Assembly: GCA_024998685.1 (NCBI GenBank)
Contig: JACOEH010000049.1
Coordinates: forward strand, 1-34,665
Length of the DNA: 34,665 bases
Direction: 5' to 3'
From: Nitrospira sp.
GTDB lineage: Bacteria > Nitrospirota > Nitrospiria > Nitrospirales > Nitrospiraceae
Shown here: piece after piece, positions 1 through 7,441 of the stretch
Numbering within the stretch: the first letter of the stretch is position 1
Layout of the letters: every line of letters begins with the position of its first letter
Position numbers and translations under genes: made by a program
The notes under the pieces: generated by a model
What the model was told of the DNA's origin: nothing
What the model saw: the letters and a program-made list of their open reading frames with translations, nothing else
Database searches by the model: none

Positions 1-17
1 CGGGACCCTGCTCACAC

Positions 18-37
18 CCCCGCCTTTACAGGCGGGG
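18..37. other. Short perfect hairpin
   Basis: CCCCGCCT and AGGCGGGG form an 8-bp perfect stem around a 4-nt loop. No T-tract follows on the plus strand, so it is a poor intrinsic terminator. Such GC hairpins occur at the ends of IS200/IS605-type elements, but no transposase is visible here, so its role is open. Confidence 0.4.
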
Positions 38-206
38 ACCTCTCGCTGGATTAGAGGCGGGCGAACCTCCCATCGACCGCATCATTAGCATTAAAAAGAA
101 CAGCGCAAGTTTTTTATATTTCTCTTTTGGATAGCGTTTTTCCGAGGTACGCTTGCAATCCGCAAGGGTCCCCTCCTCCAACCAACGATGAAAGGGAGCC
201 CCAGGT

Positions 207-497
207 ATGGCCGCAACACCGAAATTCTGTCGTCAATGCAGCGGTCGGTTTTCCTCGATCGCATGCAGAACCGAACACGAGATAGAGTTCTGCAGCCCGA
301 GCCATTACCAGTTTGGAACGATTGCAGATCGGGGCAGGATGCCGCTCTTGCAAGAAGGCGAGTGCGATAACTGCGGGCACGAGGATATTCTCATCTCTTA
401 TCGAATACGAGAATCTCACCTAACAACTCCGGGGGTGAGACCATCAGATGCTTCACGTCCTGAGAGTCTTTCGATACGAAATCCCTCCTTGATGTAG
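207..497 (+). CDS. Hypothetical small cysteine-rich protein
   Basis: A 96-residue ORF with an AGGGAG ribosome-binding site 8 nt before its ATG. Two CxxC pairs (CRQC near residue 8 and CDNC near residue 54) and two further cysteines between them suggest a zinc-ribbon-like fold. The C-terminal 30 residues look like unstructured read-through. There is no signal peptide and no recognised family. It stands alone, with no operon partner. The overlapping plus-strand ORF from 188 has no comparable motif and is treated as a shadow. The protein could be a spurious ORF; the cysteine pairs and ribosome-binding site are the only support. Confidence 0.4.
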   Translation: MAATPKFCRQCSGRFSSIACRTEHEIEFCSPSHYQFGTIADRGRMPLLQEGECDNCGHEDILISYRIRESHLTTPGVRPSDASRPESLSIRNPSLM

Positions 498-910
498 CCG
501 AGACCAGTGCACGCGGCATATGCTCCTGCTGCTGCTTGCTCCGTCGCCTCTCTTAGAGTCTTGTCGAGATGCTATAACAGCCCGCTCTTGCTCATATGGT
601 AGGGTTTCCCCAAGCCATCTTCTTTCAGCCACAGCTTCTTTTTGTCAGGGTACTGCAAACTCAATATGGGACCCATTCCAGGCTGGTAACCATTCGGCAC
701 GATAGGATGGGATGGTGCGCGAGGCATAGGACAGTTGTGGCAACTCACTACGTCATGGATTCACCATGATCGCATTTGTCAGCTGAGTTAAGAGTAATTA
801 AGAGGTAGGGGAGCCAATAAATAACTCCATTTTAAGGCCTTTTCCCAGGTGTCAGGCTTTCTGTGAGGACGTAGACTATTAGATAGAGCATAGCTCATGT
901 CCTCATGTCT
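498..910. other. Stretch without a convincing gene
   Basis: About 410 bp with only short ORFs lacking ribosome-binding sites or family motifs. I see no convincing RNA gene, repeat or terminator. Confidence 0.5.
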
Positions 911-1081
911 ATGAAATCTTACGTCCTACTGATACTCGCCTCACCCGTTGTAGCATGCGCTGCGAGTCGAGACGATTTACCTGTTAAACCGACGGCCGAA
1001 CCGCGGGACATATGGCAAGCCGCGGTACACACAATCGTCTCTTTAGCTATCGTGGATGTAATCTCAAGGAGAAGGTTATGA
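911..1081 (+). CDS. Putative small lipoprotein overlapping the downstream Pal-like gene
   Basis: A 56-residue ORF beginning MKSYVLLILASPVVAC. This is a short positively charged start, a hydrophobic core and a plausible lipobox ending in Cys16, which predicts lipidation at the inner or outer membrane. An in-frame ATG at 905 is an alternative start. Its stop codon overlaps the ATG of the next gene (ATGA, 1078-1081), the usual arrangement for translational coupling, and that overlap is the best argument that it is real. The ribosome-binding site is weak. The mature part (about 40 residues) has no recognised motif. Role unknown. Confidence 0.45.
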   Translation: MKSYVLLILASPVVACAASRDDLPVKPTAEPRDIWQAAVHTIVSLAIVDVISRRRL

Positions 1082-1815
1082 ATACAGCACTAGCAAAATT
1101 TGGAGCGGTAGTGGTGATGGGGATAGTTTTATTATCGGATCAAGGGTGCAATACAAAAGGGCTCAAGTCTGAGTCTGAAGGCGAACGTGGATCAGCAAGT
1201 GTGGGTACGAAGCTGCCCTCTATCTTCGGAGAAAGCTCAAACGGTGATACGAAGCTGCCCATCTTCTCCGGGGAAAGCTCAAGCGATCATACAAAGCTGC
1301 CTCCTATATCCGAAGGAAGCTCGAGCGATGGATTGAGCGGGTTCTCTCGCAATCCGTCGGAGGAACGGCTTGCACAAGACGAATATCCGGGAGTGCTGAC
1401 CCCATCAGGAGTCGTCCCTCGTCAACGTGCCGAACTGACAAAGGAGGAAAAGGCTGCCATGCAAGCGGGTTTGCAGGACGTTTTCTTTGGCTATGATGAG
1501 TGGACCCTGACTGATGTCGGCATGGATGCGCTCAATCATGGCGCAGCCTATCTCAATCATCATCCGGCAGCTGTGCTGAAAATTGAAGGGCACTGTGACG
1601 AGCGAGGCAGCGCCGACTATAACATGGTGTTGGGCGACAAACGCGCCAAGGCTGCACGGAACTATCTTGCAGAAGTTAGCGTGAACCTCAAGCAACTAGC
1701 CATCGTCTCGTATGGTAAAGAGCGTCCCTTCTGCTTTGATCGAGACGAATCCTGCTATCAGCAGAACCGACGCGACCACATGCTTCTTTCCATAAATGAA
1801 GAGGCCGCTCCATAA
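1078..1815 (+). CDS. OmpA/Pal-family outer-membrane-associated protein
   Basis: A 245-residue protein. The start at 1078 is chosen because AAGGAGAAGGTT precedes it; an upstream in-frame ATG at 1012 has no such site. The N-terminus has a hydrophobic signal segment followed by Cys24, but the lipobox (DQGC) is poor, so lipidation is uncertain. Residues 44-85 are three 14-residue repeats of the TKLPxxxGESSxxD type. Residues about 120-240 are an OmpA-like peptidoglycan-binding domain: FFGYDEWTLT, then IEGHCDERGSADYN, then SYGKERPFC and QNRR. Pal proteins tether the outer membrane to peptidoglycan within the Tol-Pal system. No tol genes are nearby, so this is a stand-alone paralog. Two cysteines in the last loop (ERPFC...ESC) could form a disulfide and recur in the paralog at 7765-8358. 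Confidence 0.85.
   Translation: MNTALAKFGAVVVMGIVLLSDQGCNTKGLKSESEGERGSASVGTKLPSIFGESSNGDTKLPIFSGESSSDHTKLPPISEGSSSDGLSGFSRNPSEERLAQDEYPGVLTPSGVVPRQRAELTKEEKAAMQAGLQDVFFGYDEWTLTDVGMDALNHGAAYLNHHPAAVLKIEGHCDERGSADYNMVLGDKRAKAARNYLAEVSVNLKQLAIVSYGKERPFCFDRDESCYQQNRRDHMLLSINEEAAP
1207..1332 (+). repeat. Three tandem 42-nt coding repeats
   Basis: Three in-frame 42-nt units encode 14-residue repeats starting TKLP and containing GESS or GSS. They lie in the linker between the signal segment and the OmpA domain and have diverged at the third codon positions and at several residues. Confidence 0.8.
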
Positions 1816-2173
1816 TGAAGGGTCATCCACATGGAGCGTGCTGGGCTCCCTTAATAAACCGAGGGAATTCTTCAAACTGGGTTAGGCCAGACGTGTAGAG
1901 ATATTATAATTGTCCTGAACCAGCTTTTGTGCTCATCCAGTGCGGAGGCAGCACCCTGACGAGTGCCTCTTCCATTTTCTTTCTTTCTGTGCAACCGTGT
2001 GATTCCTGGTTTGCTCTCCGCTGCCCATTCCATCGCCTGTGGCAACAGATGTCATCTTTGGGAAGCTCCAGGATCGCGACAAGACGAAAGCTTCTGGCCT
2101 AGACACAAGAAGGCTCTGCCCTCTTTCAAAGGCTGAGCCTTTTCGAACAGCATACGTGAAATATTCCGGGTAA
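1816..2173. other. Stretch without a convincing gene
   Basis: About 360 bp between the Pal-like gene and the first copy of the 38-nt repeat. The minus-strand ORF at 1933-2193 lacks a ribosome-binding site and family features. Nothing else is visible. Confidence 0.5.
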
Positions 2174-2211
2174 CGTTTCCGCTCCCTGTTCAAAATATTT
2201 CCACTGCCCTG
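2174..2211. repeat. 38-nt direct repeat, copy 1
   Basis: A 38-nt sequence beginning CGTTTCCGCTCC and ending CCACTGCCCTG. It is repeated identically at 2669-2706, on the other side of the small secreted-protein gene at 2260-2574. Both copies are preceded a few bases upstream by ATATTCCG. Confidence 0.85.
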
Positions 2212-2259
2212 TTCTATACCTTTCTATACCTTTTCGAATGTCATATTCACTGGAGCAAC

Positions 2260-2574
2260 TCAGTCTGCACGCTGCAAGGTGGTGGTATGTCCCTTGTCCG
2301 TCACATAGGCTTTAACCTTGTCGCCTGCGACCACTTTATCCAGCTTCGTACTCTTGTCAACATGGATCTTGTGCACTGAGCCATTGTCATCTTTGATAAC
2401 GTAGTATGCACCCTCGATGTTCATCAAGGTTCCGTTGATCGTATCTTTGGTCAGACGTTCCTTGATGGTGGGCGTGGCTTCTTTCTCAGCCATTGGATCA
2501 GCGGCGTAGGTCATGTCGAGTCCGGAGCCCAACAGTCCACCCATCAACATCACTACAATGAATTTTGCTTTCAT
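2260..2574 (-). CDS. Small secreted protein, beta-barrel-like family
   Basis: A 104-residue protein starting at the ATG preceded by GGAGGCCTT. Residues 1-24 form a signal peptide ending TYA before ADPMAEKEA. The mature protein follows a pattern shared with four neighbours: a GTL segment, then YYVIKDDNG, IHVDKST, then GDKVKAYV and a C-terminal TTLQ. This resembles small periplasmic OB-fold-like domains. Its closest relative here is the gene at 6303-6635 (ADPxAEKEAxPTIxER, IHVDKSTKLDKV and GHTTTLQR all match). Direct 38-nt repeats lie on both sides, which suggests a duplicated or mobilised segment. Function unknown. Confidence 0.8.
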   Translation of the reverse strand: MKAKFIVVMLMGGLLGSGLDMTYAADPMAEKEATPTIKERLTKDTINGTLMNIEGAYYVIKDDNGSVHKIHVDKSTKLDKVVAGDKVKAYVTDKGHTTTLQRAD

Positions 2575-2668
2575 AAGGCCTCCGTCTAATCCTGAATCCT
2601 GTTGCATGCGCTACAGCGCATCATGAACGAATCGTTTCAAGTCCCCTTCCATATTCCGTTCCTGATAG

Positions 2669-2706
2669 CGTTTCCGCTCCCTGTTCAAAATATTTCCACT
2701 GCCCTG
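2669..2706. repeat. 38-nt direct repeat, copy 2
   Basis: Second identical copy of the repeat at 2174-2211. The two copies are 495 bp apart and bracket one complete gene. They may be recombination or duplication scars, or shared regulatory sequence. Confidence 0.85.
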
Positions 2707-2835
2707 CTCAATGTTCCACTTACCGTGTTCGTGACTTCATCGGTACTGGAAGAATCCCTAAATCAATCAATGGAGTGACATGATCGAAGAGACAGGAAGA
2801 GTACCGGAAGGAACGGGAAGGAACATGGGGTGAGC

Positions 2836-2976
2836 TCTAGCAGGATGCAGAAAAAGTCGATTTTTGTGCTTCGACGTGCTCAGCACGAACGGAAAACCTC
2901 AGTAAATTCAATGGCCGCTCCGTTCGTCCTGAGGCTCTCGAAGGATGAACGGAGGGTTTTTCCGCAGCCTGCTAGA
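2836..2976. mobile_element. MITE-like element with terminal inverted repeats
   Basis: A 141-bp non-coding element starts TCTAGCAGGATGCAGAAAAA and ends with the near-perfect complement (TTTTTCCGCAGCCTGCTAGA), differing at two positions. Inside are two imperfect palindromes of the kind known as dispersed repeats in many environmental bacteria: one around GTGCTCAGCAC and one pairing CCGTTCGTCC with GGATGAACGG. CTAG at both extremities may be the duplicated target. The element is too short to encode a transposase and would need one in trans. One matching end is also seen at 4674-4697. Confidence 0.65.
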
Positions 2977-3110
2977 TCGGAGAGTCTGCTGCCAATGGGA
3001 TGTCAATTAAGTTTGCCCAGCGCTAGTGATTTATCCAGTTTCCATTCCAAGTCCTCTGTAGTTAACCTGAAACTGAGGTAGAAGAGAACACTACAAGAGG
3101 AGGAAAGATC

Positions 3111-3479
3111 ATGAGTCGTATGTCGAAATTGCTCGGAATGACTGTCGTCACAGTTATGCTTGGCATGGGCCTGCCCACAATTGCTTTGTGTGGCACGGAC
3201 AGAACGGTCTATGACCAACCTGAGGTGCAACGAGGCACGATCATCACTGGCAAAGTCATGAACGTCGTCAAGCTCAAGGGGAACCCCGATCAGCCAGCCT
3301 GGCAAGTATTTGTCAAGGATCGAGAAACGGGTGAACTGGTGCTGCTCCATGTCGATCGGGACACCATGCGGAAAGACATTCGGGTCAGCCCCGACCTGGG
3401 AGATAACGTCATCGCGAAATACAATGAACAGAATAATCATGCGTACTCGTTCTTGACGGATGAGCGTGATCATAACTAG
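3111..3479 (+). CDS. Small secreted protein, beta-barrel-like family
   Basis: A 122-residue protein with an excellent ribosome-binding site (GAGGAGGAAAGATC before the ATG). Residues 1-28 form a signal peptide (MSRMSKLLGM then a hydrophobic core ending ALCG). The mature protein has the family layout: TGKVMNVVKLKG, QVFVKDRETGE, LLHVDRDT, then GDNVIAKY. It is more divergent than the 2260 and 6303 proteins but shares the order of the strand-like segments. It is the only member of the set on the plus strand. No partner gene is attached. Probably periplasmic; function unknown. Confidence 0.75.
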   Translation: MSRMSKLLGMTVVTVMLGMGLPTIALCGTDRTVYDQPEVQRGTIITGKVMNVVKLKGNPDQPAWQVFVKDRETGELVLLHVDRDTMRKDIRVSPDLGDNVIAKYNEQNNHAYSFLTDERDHN

Positions 3480-3618
3480 TCATGGGGTCATTTGCGAGCC
3501 GACTGTCATGTTGCGAAGCAATATGTTTGCCCCTGTGATCGATTCTGATCGTTGCTCTCATTGATTGAGCGTCTCGTATACTTCTATTAACATCAATGAG
3601 CTAGAATTCCCTTATTTG

Positions 3619-3801
3619 CTATGACACCCACTGTATGCCCCATTCCTGAAGCACATTCATCAGTGCCTGAATCGTCAACGGCGAGGCCTTCAGATCGATT
3701 GGTGACCTCATATAGGCTCGCCCATTTCCGATGACCTCATCCTGGAGTCTGCTCCTGATCGCGTCCCTGTTCCTCCTCGGTTGTAACTCCTCGGCCTCCA
3801 T
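3619..3801 (-). CDS. Hypothetical small protein, 60 residues
   Basis: A short ORF starting MEAEELQPRR with AGGAG 6 nt before its ATG. The sequence has a charged N-terminal half with an RSRLQDEVIG segment and a predicted helix (SPLTIQALMNVLQEWG). There is no signal peptide and no recognised family. The ribosome-binding site and helix make it more credible than neighbouring short ORFs. It is transcribed away from the next gene at 3968. Confidence 0.5.
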   Translation of the reverse strand: MEAEELQPRRNRDAIRSRLQDEVIGNGRAYMRSPIDLKASPLTIQALMNVLQEWGIQWVS

Positions 3802-3967
3802 TTTCTTCTCCTATGCACTTTCCTAGTAGGACGCCTATCGCAGGTCGGGTATGGTTGGCGAGGGTGGTTATAAAAAAGGGATTGGTCATAAAACGGAAAC
3901 ATCTTCTCCATGCCGATTGGCGTGGGAGAGATGAGTCATTCTGCGGAAGCGTCGAATAGGTACATCA

Positions 3968-4441
3968 ATGAAGAAGCGAAACATCGACAGTGTTCCCACA
4001 ACCGCCCTTTCTCCTACCCATGAATGGTTAGATGTGGAGGCCCTTGCGGATGTAGAAATTACCTCCGAGCACACCTCTCATCCGATTGAATCCGCATTGC
4101 TAGCCGGTCGGGGTTCGGGGTGGCGGGCCGCAGGATCTGGAAGACAAACGATCCGCATTACCTTTACGCACCCGCAGCCGCTGCGGCAGATCTGGCTGAC
4201 TTTCCACGAACCCGAAGTGGAGCGCACACAAGAGTATGTCTTGCGTTGGTCGCCGGATCGCGGACAGTCATTTCAAGAAATCGTGCGCCAGCAATGGAAC
4301 TTTAGTCCACATGGCTCAACGAGCGAGACGGAAGACCATCATGTCGATCTTCCGGCTGTCACGTTGCTTGAGTTGAGTATCACTCCAGACATAAGTCGGG
4401 GGAATGCATTCGCCTCGTTGGCGCGATTGCGACTGGCCTAA
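3968..4441 (+). CDS. Discoidin-like (galactose-binding fold) hypothetical protein
   Basis: A 157-residue cytoplasmic-looking protein without a signal peptide. Residues about 40-155 read like an F5/8-type (discoidin/XRCC1-like) beta-sandwich: LAGRGSGWRAAGSG, TIRITFTHPQPLRQIWLTF, a YVLRWSPDRGQSFQEIVRQQ strand pair and a closing LELSITPD segment. Proteins of this type bind carbohydrates or other proteins, but no ligand can be inferred. The ribosome-binding site is weak (AGG 8 nt upstream). A hairpin with a T-tract just downstream (4456-4519) would end its transcript. It stands alone. Confidence 0.65.
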   Translation: MKKRNIDSVPTTALSPTHEWLDVEALADVEITSEHTSHPIESALLAGRGSGWRAAGSGRQTIRITFTHPQPLRQIWLTFHEPEVERTQEYVLRWSPDRGQSFQEIVRQQWNFSPHGSTSETEDHHVDLPAVTLLELSITPDISRGNAFASLARLRLA

Positions 4442-4455
4442 ACTCCACCCTCGTT

Positions 4456-4519
4456 GCCATGAGGGTATCGAAGCCACCGCGCTGGCGGACTATGTTACCC
4501 TCGGCATTTTTTGTTTTTC
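4456..4519 (+). terminator. Putative intrinsic terminator
   Basis: GCC plus GAGGGTA (4456-4467) pairs with TACCCTC plus GGC (4496-4505), with a small inner hairpin in the loop. ATTTTTTGTTTTT follows immediately. It lies just after the gene ending at 4441 on the same strand. Confidence 0.55.
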
Positions 4520-5015
4520 GAATGAAATTTTTCCGGCTGCTTGAACGTATTCCTCAAAGTCTGCGCTACTCCTTGATAATTGCTTATGTCGGCTGAAAGG
4601 AGTTGAAGAATCCTTCTTGAACCCGCTCTCCTCATCCCTCCCTCTCTACGCCGGGACGTCGGAAATCACAAGAGTTTCCGCAGCCTGCTGGATTCGGTAC
4701 ATCGACAACCTCCGTAAGGTGCGCTTGTGCACGGCCCGCTCTTGTGTTTCCGCTCAAACGCGACTCAAACTCAACGCAGCGTACAGAGCATTTGAAAGAT
4801 GGATATCGGTATAAGCATAGATAATCTTTGACTTGATAATAGCTGCACACTTCCCATCCGCACATAGCACCTCAGCGTTCCAGAACGGTACGTAACATGC
4901 CTCACGCCAAGCCATGGAGGTCGCTGGTCATCGCAAGCGTTTTCTTGCATAAAGAGAACAGCTTTCATTAATTCCCAATACTCTCCAGCTTATTATTGAT
5001 GACGAAGGTATGGCG
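4520..5015. other. Stretch without a convincing gene
   Basis: About 500 bp with only short unsupported ORFs on both strands. It contains a solitary MITE-end-like sequence at 4674-4697. Confidence 0.5.
4674..4697. repeat. Solitary MITE end
   Basis: GTTTCCGCAGCCTGCTGGAT and the next bases TCGG match the right end and flank of the 2836-2976 element (GTTTTTCCGCAGCCTGCTAG, then ATCGG) with few differences. No partner inverted repeat is seen nearby, so it appears to be a decayed remnant. Confidence 0.45.
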
Positions 5016-5234
5016 ATGGACAACAGATTGAGGGTACAGAAACCCATGAAGAGGTTTATGGCGGCTATCAGCCCCATAGGAGCACACCTGATGGCAGGAA
5101 AGCCTCTCACGGACGTGGAACTGGACTCCATTGTGAATACATGCTTAGAACTTCAAACTGCGATTGAGGTGTGGAGGAGAAAGAAGTGCCTTCTCAGCAA
5201 AGTATCTCGGCGTTCATTCGTGAAGGGCTCCTGA
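5016..5234 (+). CDS. Hypothetical small protein with a degraded second copy
   Basis: A 72-residue ORF starting MDNRLRVQKP. The ATG at 5016 is preferred over the in-frame ATG at 5010 because GAAGGT lies at a usable distance. It contains KRFMAAISPIGAH and a charged C-terminus (VWRRKKC). The same N-terminal pattern and about 20 bp of its upstream sequence recur in degraded form at 11187-11340, which suggests that it was once a coding unit. No family is recognised and no signal peptide is present. Confidence 0.5.
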   Translation: MDNRLRVQKPMKRFMAAISPIGAHLMAGKPLTDVELDSIVNTCLELQTAIEVWRRKKCLLSKVSRRSFVKGS

Positions 5235-5430
5235 TCGGTCGGCATCCATAGGCGAGCCAAGGAACTCGGGAAATGTCGGCATTTGCCGAAGCATCTTCAG
5301 TTTTTGCAATTCTACTGCCTTTTTTCCGGGTGCTGCAAATCCGAAAAGAGTCTCAAACCCATGCCGGGAGAGGGCCTGCCGATCGCACTGGTGGGGTGGT
5401 GCCTTGGCGGGCGTTTGTGCATTTCCCTGG

Positions 5431-5436
5431 TATAAT
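5431..5436 (+). promoter_or_regulatory. Extended -10 promoter element
   Basis: TATAAT preceded by TGG, which is a TGn extended -10. No clear -35 is seen. The next ATG begins 8 nt downstream at 5444, so a transcript from this site would be leaderless or nearly so. Confidence 0.35.
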
Positions 5437-5443
5437 GTTTGAT

Positions 5444-5614
5444 ATGCCTTCAAAGAAACATTCCAAGCCCAGTTTCGTGAGCCGCAAACGCTCCCGGCCC
5501 TTAGGCCGAAGTAAGGGCTTCATAGGGTCCGAGAAAAAGCCCGCCAAGCCACCACCCGATACCAGCCGTATCCCATGGTTTCCACCTCTTCCCAAGACCG
5601 GAACGGACGCCTAG
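5444..5614 (+). CDS. Putative small basic protein, possibly leaderless
   Basis: A 56-residue ORF starting MPSKKHSKPS, rich in Lys, Arg, Ser and Pro, ending in a proline-rich tail (RIPWFPPLPKTG). It has no ribosome-binding site, but a TGGTATAAT element ends 8 nt before the ATG, compatible with leaderless initiation. The composition suggests a nucleic-acid-associated or disordered peptide. An in-frame ATG at 5435 overlaps the promoter element and is less likely. It may be spurious. Confidence 0.35.
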   Translation: MPSKKHSKPSFVSRKRSRPLGRSKGFIGSEKKPAKPPPDTSRIPWFPPLPKTGTDA

Positions 5615-5653
5615 AGCGTTTGCTCAGAATCTTTCTGGCCTGATCCGTAAACC

Positions 5654-6022
5654 TTAGAAGTCTTCAAACAATCGAAGCTGATTTAGATGTACCTTTTTTC
5701 CCATCACTGCGGACAGCCTCGGAAGCCTCGGTTCTTTCTTTGGTTTGCTTGAATGGGCAGATACCAACAAAACCTGGGCTGCTGTCCAGGTTCCTATCAC
5801 TTCAAAGCCAACGAGGTCCGTCTCTCGCAAGTTCAAACTCCATGGGGGAACTGGCTTCTTACGCATCCTCCCAGGTGGGTTCAGATAGTGAAGTTGAAAC
5901 ATCCATTCCCCAGTCCAGTCTGTGCCGACCTTATGCACGACACCAATCAGACCTGCAGGGATGCCATACCGCTCTATCGTCTGCTTGAGATAAACCCCTT
6001 CAACAATGTCAGCCTTTAGCAT
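5654..6022 (-). CDS. Hypothetical protein
   Basis: A 122-residue ORF starting MLKADIVEGV, with the ATG chosen over an upstream TTG. The N-terminal 50 residues look like a small beta domain (VYLKQTIERYGIPAGLIGVV, then TGEWMFQLHYLN). The C-terminal half is basic and proline-rich. There is no signal peptide. The amino-acid sequence is regular enough to be coding, but no family is recognised, the ribosome-binding site is poor, and it has no operon partner. Confidence 0.55.
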   Translation of the reverse strand: MLKADIVEGVYLKQTIERYGIPAGLIGVVHKVGTDWTGEWMFQLHYLNPPGRMRKKPVPPWSLNLRETDLVGFEVIGTWTAAQVLLVSAHSSKPKKEPRLPRLSAVMGKKVHLNQLRLFEDF

Positions 6023-6302
6023 ATCCAACGATTACAGAAGTCAGTCCCAACGCCGAGTCATCGAATGCGGTAAAATCAACGGGACTGACCTAAGTTACTG
6101 AAACATCTATCTAAGCTTTTGTAAGAGTGTTGCCTGATCTAATTCCAGGATGGGAACTAGAAAAAACCCTAGACCTACTCAAAGATTAGCAGAGATAGAT
6201 GAGGTTCTGATCCTCAACCCCCAAGACCGGCACTAACGGCGAGCCGCCGCATCGAGATTCCACTGTTGCGATAGTCATAATTCTTTCACCTGAAGACTCC
6301 GC

Positions 6303-6635
6303 TCAATTATCCCGCTGTAACGTCGTCGTATGGCCCTGCTCTGTCACATAGGCTTTAACCAAGTCGCCTGTCATCACTTTATCCAGCTTGGTGCTCTTAT
6401 CGACATGGATCTTTTGCACCTTGCCGGCATCGTCCCTGATGTAGTAATACTCACCCTTTTTTCTCATTAAGGTCCCTTCCTTTCTCGTTAAGGTGCCCAT
6501 GATGGTGTCTCGCGTGACACGCTCGTTGATGGTCGGATTCGCTTCTTTCTCAGCAATGGGATCGGCTGAGTATGCCGTGCCGAGGCCGGAACCCAATACT
6601 CCGACTACAAACATGGATAGAATTCGAGCTTTCAT
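6303..6635 (-). CDS. Small secreted protein, beta-barrel-like family
   Basis: A 110-residue protein with GGAGGACGCCA before the ATG. A signal peptide ending TAYS precedes ADPIAEKEA. It is the closest paralog of the 2260-2574 protein, with matching PTIxERxTxDTI, KIHVDKSTKLDKV, GDxVKAYV and GHTTTLQR segments. Compared with that paralog it carries a 7-residue insertion (GTLTRKE next to GTLMRKK) explained by a 21-nt tandem duplication. It lies 94 bp downstream of another family member (6730-7143) on the same strand, so the two may be co-transcribed. Function unknown. Confidence 0.8.
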   Translation of the reverse strand: MKARILSMFVVGVLGSGLGTAYSADPIAEKEANPTINERVTRDTIMGTLTRKEGTLMRKKGEYYYIRDDAGKVQKIHVDKSTKLDKVMTGDLVKAYVTEQGHTTTLQRDN

Positions 6636-6729
6636 TGGCGTCCTCCGTTCAGCATTCACTTACTGTCGCGTAGGGCCACCGGCTTGGTAACTGGGGGAAT
6701 ACCCTGGACGAGAAACCCCTCCTGGTGGT

Positions 6730-7143
6730 TTATTCCGGATTGCAGTCAACCGAGCCATGCTCGTCTCGGCGATCGGTACTTTCGTTGGAGCGAATCCACA
6801 GGGCAGTATTCTGATCGTCTACATATGCCGTAATGCGGTCTCCTTTCTGAATCACCGGCTTGTCCGTTCTCTTGTCGGATAGCAAGCTCACTTCTTTTCC
6901 GTTTGCGTCCTTGACGACATAGTAATCGCCGTCCATGCCGATCAGCTCCCCGGACAGGATATGGGTGCCCCTTCCCAAATCTTCTTCGGCCCGCATAACA
7001 TTTTGTCCAGACATGATGTCGCATGGGGTTCTTTTTATCTTGTCTGCTGCAAGCGCACCATCACTCGCCTGAAGCATGATAAATAGACCTAGAAACAAGA
7101 ACATTCCACCTGCTGACATTCGAACAACTTGTGAAGTCATCAT
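6730..7143 (-). CDS. Small secreted protein, beta-barrel-like family
   Basis: A 137-residue protein with AGGAGGAATTT before the ATG. A signal peptide of about 33 residues ends ALAA before DKIKRTP. The mature protein follows the family pattern: HILSGELIGMDGDYYVVKD, then EVSLLSDKRT, then KGDRITAYV and LWIRSNE. It differs from the relatives by a longer N-terminal extension containing one Cys and an acidic tail with another Cys, so a disulfide is possible. It sits upstream of the 6303-6635 paralog. Probably periplasmic; function unknown. Confidence 0.8.
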   Translation of the reverse strand: MMTSQVVRMSAGGMFLFLGLFIMLQASDGALAADKIKRTPCDIMSGQNVMRAEEDLGRGTHILSGELIGMDGDYYVVKDANGKEVSLLSDKRTDKPVIQKGDRITAYVDDQNTALWIRSNESTDRRDEHGSVDCNPE

Positions 7144-7441
7144 AAATTCCTCCTGGCCAACCGGTTACGGCATATCGCACTGCACTTTTTATTAGATAGT
7201 GTACCTAATAATTACAACGCTACATTGTCAGTTGGGTAACATAGAACCCGTAAGTTCCCTAGGATATTGGTCTGTGCAATCATCAAGAACTGATCTCAGC
7301 CTCATTCCTTTTGTTTTAGTGCGGCAATCCGAATATGGGTCCCAAGCCAAAGCCCAGGGTATGGTCTGCCGGATCGATATATTGGAGAGGGCTAAGCATT
7401 ATTTACTCAGGACGATTCATATTGCGGCACTGAATTTTCTC
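7144..7441. other. Stretch without a convincing gene
   Basis: About 300 bp upstream of the 6730-7143 gene and downstream of the pseudogene. It should contain the promoter for 6730-7143, but I cannot point to one. No other feature is seen. Confidence 0.4.

Noticed and set aside
1933-2193. 86-codon minus-strand ORF
   Set aside because: No ribosome-binding site, no domain, and it runs into the 38-nt repeat.
4441-4462. CCCTC...GAGGG hairpin as a stand-alone terminator
   Set aside because: No T-tract follows it. The longer pairing at 4456-4505 with ATTTTTTG is the better candidate.
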